Source of the DNA: Anthopleura xanthogrammica
Taxonomy: Eukaryota > Cnidaria > Anthozoa > Actiniaria > Actiniidae
Reading direction: 5' to 3'
NCBI GenBank assembly: GCA_964019055.1
Contig: OZ025207.1
Location: forward strand, 18,563,730 to 18,627,729
Length of the DNA stretch: 64,000 bases
A model generated the notes under the pieces. It ran no database searches and had not been told where the DNA came from. It worked only from the letters and a program-made list of their open reading frames with translations. This document shows, one piece after another, positions 44,803 through 56,800 of the stretch (within the stretch, counting starts at the first letter, position 1; each line of letters opens with the position of its first letter). The position numbers and the translations under genes were made by a program.

Positions 44803-47800
44803 AAGGTAGATTATTACTGGAGCAAGGAAGACATTGTGGAAACACCTTTATTAGGGGAATGAAAATGCAAGGAGGTAAGAAGACCAGGCATGGACACTAG
44901 GCAGACAGACAGACAGATTATGATAGGGACAGATAGTATGATAGTTGGATAAGGATTTTCAGTCAGTCAAATATTATTATTTATTTATTTTATTTATTTA
45001 TTGGTAATGCAGTTAATGCTCATGTACAACTATAAACAGTCAGGTGTTCTCTCTGTTTTCATGAACAAGTTAAACAATGTAACATCAGCTTGCATGTAGG
45101 TTGGGACAGGTGAAAGTTTATATGTTGAAGAAACTAGATTTGATTCAATTTTTAACAATATGGTATCAATGGTTTTCTTGTTAGTGATGATGAAGGATTG
45201 TAAGTTCAAGTACATGTGTCCGACTGGGCTTTGCCACCGAATACTTGTGTTCAAATTTCTGAAACTGATCAAGAAGAATACCATGTCATGCGACCCAGGA
45301 CACCAGATGCATGTTGCTACTGAGGTATACAACTGTACACTTTTTTCACTCTCCAAAAATAAGGGATCAAACATTTTTAGGTCACTGCCATCAGCATAAT
45401 TTATGTGATTTAGCAGTTCTTTACTTCACATGAGAAAGCTAAAAATAAAACTTCTAAAGATTTTCTGTTGTTTGTTGTGATTGGATGGCACCTAGAAATA
45501 CTTGATTCCTTTGTTTCTAAGGAGAGTGCTGATTGGATAGTTATGAAAAATGTGTTCATGGTTCGGGTGCCCACACTGTAACTGGTCTTCCTTTTTCATT
45601 TTTTATTTCCATTTTCTTTTTTCCTATTATCTATGTTTTTAATTATTTTCTATTTCCCATTAGCATTTTAACTCACATTCTTTTTTATCCATGCAGTTTA
45701 CTCCATTCTCATTTCTCATATTTTGTATATATTTTTCATCTTCTTTTTCATCTACCTTCTACCATTTTCCTTTCCATACCTTCTATTATCTAGCAACTTG
45801 GACCTTAAAAGGCTCTTTATTCACCTTTAACTTTGCTTTGACTCTTGATTGCAGGTAGAAGATCAAAGTATCCATGAAGCAGCAGTTGTGATGAATTCAG
45901 TAATCAAGGGACCAGTAACAGTTGGGAAAGAGTCGGTCATAACTCATTGTTACTTACAGGTGTGTATGACATACACCCTTGTGGATGGGTTACAGTTTTA
46001 ATGGATTGTGGATAGGGTGTTGGTAGGTTGTTGGTAGGATGTTGGTAGATTGTAGATAGGATGTTCGTAGGTTGTGGGTAGGGTGTTGGTAGGTTGTAGA
46101 TAGGGGGTTGGTAGATAGGGGGTTGGTAGATTGTAGATAGGATGTTCGTAGGTTGTGGGTAGGGTGTTGGTAGGGTGTTGGTAGGATGTTGGTAGATTGT
46201 GGATAGGGTGTTGGTAGGTTGTAGATAGAGGGTTGGTAGATTGTAGATAGGATGTTCGTAGGTTGTGGGTAGGGTGTTGGTAGTTTGTCTGTAATGTGTT
46301 ACCATAAGATTATTCATTTCTTTACTAGGGTAACATCACTGTTGGCATTGGTTGTGTGGTATCTGGCATTGGACCTGATGATTGGAAGGTATAGTAATTT
46401 CATCTCGTAGTGCTTATTAAAGCACTTCTCAATCACTCCCTAAATTGTACAATTTTCTGCTGTGGCAAAATAAGGTTTTGGTTGACATCAATCAAAGTGT
46501 TTCCATAACACTGTTGGAAAACACAAAGCTTTCAAGTGCACAAGTCTATGGAATGCCATGGAAATGTCTAGATTGACGTCCACCATAAACCTATTTTGTG
46601 ATGACAGCAAATTGTACAATTTGGCATGTGATTTGGAAATGCTGTTAAAGGCTTGTTTAGCTCAGTAAACATGTTAACACAGATAATACTAGTAATAGTT
46701 TACTGGAAGGCCTTTAATACATTTTCCTCATCCCAAAATTTTAAGGATATATTATTTCAGACCACAATAATTGTTAGCAATAAAGAGAATTAGTGAATAT
46801 TGATCAAGCAGTAGCACTGAACCCATGGTATGACCTTCCCTGCTAGCAGAGTCTCCCATGTAGACAAATCCTGGCAGAGAAAATGGAAGACTCTGCCGGT
46901 CCAGGCAGTTTTCTTTGTTGTGCGTGCATTTGGTAACTTAGCAACCCTGTCATAATAAGTACCGTGGACTCAAAAAATGTTAAGCTGTATTCTACATTTT
47001 GCTCATGCCAGTTTAAAAACCTGTTTGGTTTGTCCATGGTCGTGGACGGCGCTATATCAAAGAAAACGGCCTGGACTGGCAGTCTCCTATTTTCTCTGCC
47101 AGGATTTGTCTACAAGGGAGACTCTGCTAACAGGGAAGGTACAACCAAATTGGTATATTTTAATAGTAATTCTTTCTTTGTATTATTGTTGTTTACTAGG
47201 TGAATGAAGCCCTGCAAATACCAGATCATCTTTGCCTCCTTGGTTACAACATCAACTTTCCTCATGTCAGCAATAAATACAGCAAAGTATTTGTGGTGTT
47301 TGGCATCAATGATAATCTAGAGGTAGGCCTTTCCCCCTCACACTATCAGGTCTATCACCCTGTGTTTACACTGCTGTGGGCTAGTAGTTGAGTAGCTCAT
47401 TTATATGACTGAAAAAAATCACAGTATAGGCATGTATTGCGATTCTCCTATAAGTTTGATTGGGAGATCTAGAGAGCCGCCAATATATACCTGTATTGTC
47501 GGCTCAGAATTGCCGGACGATAGGAAAATCGCGATACAAAACTTATTGTGATTTTGAGCTGCCAATACGGGTTATATTGACGGCGTTGGAAAAATATATA
47601 CCAGTATTCCGTATTGGCCTTTTTCACTTTTCTCCCAACTAGCCGCCAATATAAACAGCAGTATTGGCAGCTCAAAATCGCAATAAGTTATAAGAGTTGG
47701 CAATTGTTGTGTGAGAGCATTTTTATTGGATGAGCAATGTGTTTGGCCATTCTGTTCTATGATGGTGCTGCATACTGTGAGGGGAAATGTGGAGGGTTTA

Positions 47801-50800
47801 GTGTCAGTTTCAAATTTTTCATTAATTATTATTAACTATGAAAATTTGTCTTCAGTCTGTATATTTGTTCATGTAATTCCACAGGCAACCCGATTCTCTA
47901 AGACGAAGCTTCAGTCAAATTCTCAACTTAGTTTATTTTTAAACGTTTAATAAGAATGACTAGTAGAAAGAATTAAAATTTATTTAGTTTGAGTATTATT
48001 CATTAGAATTACGGTGAGTTAGCCCCTTGGTGGTTTAGCCCTACTATTCAAGTGGTTTAGCCCTACTATTCAAGTGGTTTAGCCCTACTCTTCAAATGGT
48101 TTAGCCCCATCACTGCATTCAATAAGTTAGATCCTAATTTTACATTCTAAGACACGAATGCTAGTTAGTTATGTTAGTTCTGAGAGTTAGATATGAGAGT
48201 TTTGAACTCAAGATGTTAGAGTCTAATTTGGGCCGTCAGTGAAACTGGCAAACCTACCTGGTTTTTGTAAGCAATTTTTGCTTTTGCTTACTATTGAGTA
48301 AAAAAAATCACATATTTTATCTCAGAGAAATTTTTTATTTTCTATTTGGACTATTAGGACTATTAGGACTATTTGGAATTTTAGGACTATTTTGGACTAT
48401 TAAAACTATTGAATAGTAGGGCTAAACCACTTGAAGAGTAGGGCTAAACCACTTGAAGAGTAGGGCTAAACCACTTGAAGAGTAGGGCTAAACCACTTGA
48501 ATAGTAGGGCTAAACCACTTGAAGAGTAGGGCTAAACCACTTGAAGAGTAGGGTTAAACCACTTGAATAGTAGGGCTAAACCACTTGAAGAGTAGGGCTA
48601 AACCACTTGAAGAGTAGGGCTAAACCACTTGAAGAGTAGGGCTAAACCACTTGAAGAGTAGGGCTAAACCACTTGAAGAGTAGGACTAAACCACTTGAAT
48701 AGTAGGGCTAAACCACTTGAATAGTAGGGCTAAACCACTTGAAGAGTAGGGCTAAGCCACTTGAATAGTAGGGCTAAACCACTTGAATAGTAGGGCTAAA
48801 CCACTTGAATAGTAGGGCTAAACCACTTGAATAGTAGGGCTAAACCACTTGAAGAGTAGGGCTAAACCACTTGAATAGTAGGGCTAAACCACTTGAATAG
48901 TAGGGCTAAACCACTTGAAGAGTAGGGCTAAACCACTTGAAGAGTAGGACTAAACCACTTGAATAGTAGGGCTAAACCACTTGAATAGTAGGGCTAAACC
49001 ACTTGAAGAGTAGGGCTAAACCACTTGAAGAGTAGGGCTAAGCCACTTGAATAGTAGGGCTAAGCCACTTGAATAGTAGGCTAATCCACTTGAAGAGTAG
49101 GGCTAAACCACTTGAAGAGTAGGGCTAAACCACTTGAATAGTAGGGCTAAGCCACTTGAATAGTAGGCTAATCCACTTGAAGAGTAGGGCTAAACCACTT
49201 GAAGGGTAGGGCTAAACCACCAAGGGGCTAACCCATTGGATACCATTTATTGATATGAATTTCTTACTTTAAATCAGAATCTGTTGTCGAATGAAGCCAA
49301 GGGTACATTTTGTAATGAAACCTGGAAAACGTTCTACGAAAGAACTGGAATAAAATCAAGTGATCTGTGGATGCATGGTCTGGTAGGTCAATGACAGCAT
49401 TTTTACTGGGTTTGAAATCTCTGCGGTTTTGAATCCTGGAATTTTTTATTTGACACTGGAAAAACTTTGAAAAATTCCTGGAATTTCATCTCTAAGTAGT
49501 ACAAACCATATAGCACTGAAGCACGGGTGGCGTAGTGGTAAGAGTGCTCGCCTCTCACCAAGGCGACCCGAGTTCGAGTCCCGCCGGGCTCGGTGTCGTA
49601 TGTGAGTAGAGTTTCTGGTTGGTTCTCTCCTGTGCTTCGAGGGTGTTTCTCCGGGTTCTCCGGTTTTCCTCCCTCCACAAAAATCAATTTCTAAATTCCA
49701 ATTCGATCATGGAACGAGGGCCACAGGTTTGTTAGTCACTGGCTATTAAGTGATACCCTCGTAAAAATAAAAAAATGTTTTTTTCTCCTTAAGTTACCCC
49801 ATATTTCATTGCCATTCCATTTCGTTTCCATCATTGTTAATCCTTGTAGTGTAGTGTAGAATATTGAAGATGTGGGTTTGAGTCGCGCCAAGGGAATATG
49901 ATATTTTTGTCTTAATGTTTACCGTAAATCCTCTATTTTAAAAGCCCCCCTCTCTAATAAACCCCCCCCCCCCCCTCTCTCTTTGAATCCTACCCTCCCC
50001 CGTCAAGACTAAATTCACAATAATGGTAAATCATACTTGAGAGACTAACACAAGTGAATCAAATGTTGAAAATACCATGTTATTTGAACAATACATATAC
50101 CATAGATTATGCGAGACAGTCCATCTGAGTAATACTTGCGTTTAATCCTGAGTTTACCGTCTTGGAATAAAGTTATCATATCCCGATAGCTTAAACTGAG
50201 CTTACTGCGTTTCGGCTAAAAAAGCCCCTCTCTATTAAGCTCCCCATCTGCAATAAGCCCCTCTCCCCCCCCCCCCCCCCCCCAAAAAAACGTGGTTGAA
50301 ATAAATAAGCCCCCGTTGGGCTTAATAGGGGATTTAAGGTATTTCATTCATTCACCACACCAAACGCAGCTCATTTGTACCAGCTAGAACATCAAGTGAT
50401 TTGTCATAATAATTTGTGAACAGTCATAATAGTCAGGTTTTTTTAATACAAATCCTTATTCTTTCTACCTTTTCTATTTCAGCCTGAAAAAAATAGAACC
50501 TTGTTCAATGCTCGTCTGTTCCCAGTAGTTCATCATGTTGGTGATGATAATGATGACCCCCCTCTCTATGACTGCCTGTGGTTAGCTGGTATTAAGACAA
50601 AGGCCAGCAACGAAAAGATGGTTCAAAGGTAATTCACTTGTACTAGACAAATAGAAACCATGCGCGCATGCTGTGTGTAAGTATGAAGCACACAGGGATT
50701 GGAGAAGCACCACGCATAGAGTAGTTCTTCTCAACTCTTTTCAAGTTTTATGTCAATCCCCTGAGTGCTTTATAAATGGCACTCTGGCACAGCAACTAAG

Positions 50801-53800
50801 TACACAATGGCCACCACTGTCGGGACACAATTTTGTGGCCGTTGTGGAGAGGTTTCAGTTACAGCATATGTATGAAGTCAATTAGTAACAGGGACAAAAA
50901 TTCCGGGCCGTTGGGTAGAGGTGGCCGTTGGGTAGAGGTGGCCGTTGGGTAGAGGTGGCCGTTGGGTAGAGGTGGCCGTTGGGTAGAGGTGGCCGTTGGG
51001 TAGAGGTGGCCGTTGGGTAGAGGTGGCCGTTGTGTAGAGGTGGCCGTTGGGTAGAGGTGGCCGTTGGGTAGAGGTGGCCGTTGAGTAGAGGTGGCCGTTG
51101 TGTAGAGGTGGCCGTTGGGTAGAGGTGGCCGTTGGGTAGAGGTGGCCGTTGGGTAGAGGTGGCCGTTGGGTAGAGGTGGCCGTTGGGTAGAGGTGGCCGT
51201 TGGGTAGAGGTGGCCGTTGGGTAGAGGTGGCCGTTGTGTAGAGGTGGCCGTTGGGTAGAGGTGGCTGTTGGGTAGAGGTGGCCGTTGAGTAGAGGTGGCC
51301 GTTGGGTAGAGGTGGCCGTTGTGTAGAGGTGGCCGTTGGGTAGAGGTGGCCGTTGGGTAGAGGTGGCCGTTGGGTAGAGGTGGCCGTTGGGTAGAGGTGG
51401 CCGTTGGGTAGAGGTGGCCGTTGGGTAGAGGTGGCCTTTGGGTAGAGGTGGCCGTTGTGTAGAGGTGGCCGGGTTATTGGAGGTTCGACTGTATTTCAAA
51501 TACAAATTATGCTTTTAAGTTTTGTTTTGTGTTTTTTCCAACTGAAAACATTGAGTGCGATGAACATTTTTGATAAGCTCAGAGTAAAGGCCTGTGTTTT
51601 GTGAGGGCTTGCAAAACCCTTTAAGTAAATTTTTCCATTTTTTTTTGCAGGTGGTGTTCGTCCTTGCGGGTATCTTTAAAGGAAATCCTCTCCAATATTG
51701 ACCTTGGAGTGGAATTCGATACTAGGAGGCAGTTATTCTTTGATATTGGACGGCGCCACGTCGAAGCTGCGCTGGTTGGCGCGACAAATGAGTGCTTCTT
51801 GCCATTCCTGAAGACATGCGCACTAGAAGGCTTCCATAAAGAGATCCTAGAGACAATGGACAACGGTAAGGGGATTTGACTTGCATTTAACAGACTTTAT
51901 TACAGAATTCTTTTGAAATTTCATCCAAAGAAACTAAATTATCGAATCTGATCAAAGTCAGTCAGAGCACGGCTAACTCACAGATCGAACCCTGAAACAA
52001 CCTCCGGGCTGATCAAAGTCAGGGCATGGCTAACTCACAGATCGAACCCTGAAACAACCTCCGGGCTGATCTAAGTCAGGGCATAGCTAACTCACAGATT
52101 GAACCCTGAAACAACCTCTGGGCTGATCTAAGTCAGGGCACGGCTAACTCACAGATAGAACCCTGAAACAACCTCTGGGCTGATCTAAGTCAGGGCACGG
52201 CTAACTCACAGATAGAACCCTGAAACAACCTCTGGGCTGATCTAAGTCAGGGCATGGCTAACTCACAGATAGAACCCTGAAACAACCTCTGGGCTGATGT
52301 AAGTCAGGGTTTGGCTAACTCACAGATAGAATTGGAATTTAGCTTGTTAGGTTTTACGGGGGGAGGAAAGCTAGAGAACTTGGAGAAAGCCCTCGAATCA
52401 AGGGAGGAACGTGACAAACTCTTCTCACATGTGAATCAATTCGATAAATCGAACTTGAGACTCCGGAGATTTAAGGCGAGTGCACTATTGCTACGCAATC
52501 CTTGATTCCATATATTGTGATCTATGTCATCTGTCTTCCACTAGTTGGTTTGTCGGCGAGGCAGCACGTACCCTGACTAGTATCCCTGATGGTATTTCAT
52601 CTTTATGCGCATTTGATCATATTTCAAATGTTAAAATGCGCAATATAAGTATTAAATATTATTATTATTAATATTATTTTTACCTATGTGTCATGTCATT
52701 TGTCTAACAGTTGCATCCAGAAGTGGGTCGTCTATGGGCGTGGCAGCACGTACCCTAGCCTGTATTGCGGATGTTCTTGGTGCAATGGCTGGAGAAAAGG
52801 CAGGACTTCGTAGCGGACCTGCCCAAAACATTGAATGGAAGCCTGCGTTCCAGCTTCTGGAGGTACGTCCTGGATTGTTTCTGTGCTTGATTTTCTTTGG
52901 TTTTCTTTCACTGATTATATATGCGTTGACAATGTCTTTAATTCTATCGAAATCACTCATACCAATCAACGACTCTTCTTGTTTAACAGTTGTGCGTTAA
53001 AAAACATATGAATATAGATACGATAATTCTATTCATATTCATACCAGATTTAATCCCTTGCAGCACGTCGGTTTCAAATTCTCAGGAGATTGAAATTGTT
53101 TTGTTTTGTCCTTCAAATTGAGCTCCTTTGACATCACTTGCAAGGGGTTTCTATTCATTTTTCTCTTCATTGTTTTTTGCCAGGACAAGAAAATCGAAGA
53201 GGGTGTTAAGGCGTTGGCCCTGGAGAGATCGAAGTGGATGGACAGGTAGGTACATGACCACTGGTAAAGATTATTGTTCCTCTTTAGGATGATTTTTCAT
53301 AAATGAAAATGAAAATAAAAGTAATTTGGAATTTAGAAGTTGATTTTTTGCGGAGGGAGGAAAACCAAAGAACCAGGAGAAAAACCCTCGAAGCACAGGA
53401 GAGAACCAACAAACAACTCTACTGACATACGACACCAAGCCCTGCGGGACTCAAACCTTGTCTTTGTTATTTTGTTGGCCTTCAACTTGAACACCCACAT
53501 CACATTGACATGAAATTCAACTCAGACTGTCTTTCTTGTTTCTCTCCCTCACAGACCAGATTTGTTGATCAGAGCAGCGCGCCATTACGAAGGAGCTGAG
53601 CAGATTCTCAGAAGACACGCTGTCATGACAGCCAAACAGGTTAGAAACAAATATTCTTAGGTGCATGTGACGTCATAGCCGCCTTCATGTTGGTGGACTT
53701 TGACAGAAGATTTGGTCTTGATTTCTTTGTTAAGTCTTTCAACATGGCGGTAACGCGTTTGTATTATTCTCTTGGGGGGGGGGGGGGAGGGGGATGCACG

Positions 53801-56800
53801 CCATCTTTACGTACATTAACCACAAGTTCTGTTTAGTTAGAGTGTGCCATAGCGACAGTTAAATGGTTTCTGTAGTCGAGGAATGTGAAAATTGATGCAT
53901 TTAGGATAATTTTGCAGTTGATATATACCTTTTATTTGATTAAAGAAACAAACAAACAAAACAAACAAACAAAAAGACCGAGAAATTAAACCATTGGTTG
54001 GCTTTTTTGACCCAGCATGCATTGTGTCGACCTTAGATTTCTGGTATGGGCTTTCTGTGGCTGCGCGTGGAGCCCGATGAGAATTTTCATATGACTTTTT
54101 CATTTTCCTATAGTTTATGAAGTTTGAAGAGACTGAAAAGCCTCCCATGGGACACTGGGTAGTCGCCGAAGCACCAGGTGAGGACTGCAAACTATTCTCA
54201 CTGAATAATTAATGAGCAAGGAGCAGTATAAATTAACCACACACACATCCTTTATTGCACAACGTCGTTTGGAGATTCCAGAGTAAAGTTGCTGAGAGTT
54301 TTACTTCACCGCCACCAGCTTCACTGACTTTCCATATGGCAGCCCAACACGTTTTGCCTCCGGCAGCAGATAACAACCCTCCGTTACAAGGAGACGCCGA
54401 AGACAACCAACAACGAGCATGCTAGTATTATTATTTTGCTTAGATAGTTTTCTATGGGCTTAGAACTCCGGGAGTTCAGCCGAGCATACGGGTATTAGTT
54501 TGCTTAGAGAGTTTTCTACGAGCTTCGGGAGTTCAGCCGAGCATGCAAACATGTGGTTTTCAACGACAGATATGGTCGAGGCTAGCTATTAAATTTTGTT
54601 TTCCCCGTTTCACCGTTTGTTGTTCCCACTTTTTGGCTTCGCTCGCATCCTTGTTGACTCTGGGGGGGGCCCTGCTCAGTGCCTCAATTCTGGTCTAAGA
54701 TCAGAGCTCAGGGTCAACGCGGGGTTGGGTCCCCCCTGTTTGTCTTAGGCGCGCCATTTATTTAAGAGCGGATGCCCGTAACAGTCGAGAATCTCAAGTC
54801 AGATGAATAAATTCGAATTTTTTTTTATTTCACCAAATGATCCCATTTAGTGTTCCTATCATGGGAAAAATACTAAAAAGTTGATGCGAATTTTTTTTCT
54901 GGCGATCTTTACGAAATTTTGGTTTGGCGGTAAATTAGCCGATTTTCACACCCGAACTGACTGATTTATAAGCTTACTTTGTGGTACTGCTGACGGCTAA
55001 ATATAAAACCGATTAATCTAATATTTCTCTCACATATTAAGACACTCTTAAAGTTTGATATTGCATTAGAAGTTGTTTTTAAGTTGGCTATTTATTTTTT
55101 TATAGTTTTTTTTGTGAACCCCATTTTCGTGGTCTTGAAAAACATGCGAAAATTGGCTAAGTTTAACGGCCAAAAACCTTTCCTGGTACCTAAAACTTCG
55201 AGACAAAAATTACAGTCAGCCAAAGCCTGGTTATTATTTGTCATCTCACAGAAGTTTCATGCTTGGACTCGAAGTGGTTTGGTGTTGACAAACCAAAGTT
55301 TGAAGTGAAGTGTATCCGGCTAAAGGGTCACGCCAACCGAAGCGTTACGCTTAACGCGTCTATAGTACATCGAAGAAATTACATTCAAAAGGTTCCCTCG
55401 ACTTGAATTTTATTGGTTCATGATCTAAAATACAAAGAATGTATTTTGAAATGCATATACGGCATTTCCGCTTTTTAAAGTGAGTCGGAAACCGGAGTAA
55501 TATTAAAAGCCGATTAGACGAATTTCATGTCAAACTAGTACAGATGTAAACAAATAAGCCGACATGTACAATAGTTGAATGGTAACTATTTTTTGTGGAT
55601 TTAACATTAGCACTCTTCTAAAATTGATCGTATCTGTCTTTTATAGAGGTTTTAATTCTGTATGCACTCAAATAATTAGAACTGAAGCAATTATTAGTAT
55701 ACCATATGATAATATTGTGTGACATCCATTGTCGTCTATATATAGTACATATGTACAGCTCTACTGATGGCATGATAAAGCTAAATAATTAGAATTATAA
55801 GTGTTCAGTACTGTAGACAAGTGAAATCGGATTTGTACCTCCATTTCCATAAACTTTGATATGCATCCTGTACAATACAATATTTTTTTATAGTTGCTTT
55901 TGATATAGTACATATTAGAGTACACGTGGTACAATACAAAAGAACCTAAAGTGTGATGAAAACCATTCTATTAAACCTTGAGTAATTGCTCTCTTATCAA
56001 AATTGCAATCAAAAGTGGCAAGAATTGAGACACTGTTATATATTTACCGAAACCATTATTCGCTGAAGGCGAAGTGACTATCAGTGAATAGTTAGAGCTG
56101 TGAGTTTTCTCATAACTAGGGTTTTTAAGGGCCACTTGCTTTTATGCACTGCAAAGTGCACTGATAGTAACAAAACACTGTACAGATCTAGACCCTTGGC
56201 AAAGTGTTGTGTTTTTCGCACTTGACGTCATATTTATCTTGAGTTTGAAAGAAATGGAACTGTGACGTTAAGTGCGGAAAACACTTCAGGCCTTTGTGGG
56301 TCTATAGAATCAGTGACAGGTTGTGGCAATTCTACTTTTTTGTAAAATCGTGAATTCAGAAACTAAAAATCCCAATAAATTCAGGTTTTAGAATTTTTTC
56401 TCTTTTTCACAACGCCAATATTCCTACCTTTTTTAAAGATTTTAAGAATAAATTCCAATGATGGGAAAAGGTACCTTTTTATTCCATAAAAAGATAGGAA
56501 ACTTAATGCATAATCTCTTTAATGGATGTGATGAAATTTCCCACCTTTTTTTAAGTTTCACCTTTTGAAAGAAATCCGAAAAGCGGATAAAAAGGTACCT
56601 TTATTGCCCTTATGCGAGGTGAAAAACCTGAGTAACAAAAGCTACCCTTTTCTATCGTACTAGCCACTTACTATATTAATATTAATTGATTAATTCAATA
56701 AATTGACAAACTATGCCGAAAGATGTCATCATATGTTTATTACTAATCAATATTAATATTAATAGGCTAACCGTTTTATTTCCCGCCGATTCTAAATTAT

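Noticed and set aside
50882..51505. 207-codon minus-strand ORF
   Set aside because: Stop-free reading of the 17-bp satellite; 17 is not a multiple of three, so all frames cycle through the same short peptide set.
55084..55308. Identical 74-codon frames in both arms (also 57800-58024) as a transposon protein
   Set aside because: Short, no recognised motif; identity follows from the arms being identical, not from coding constraint.
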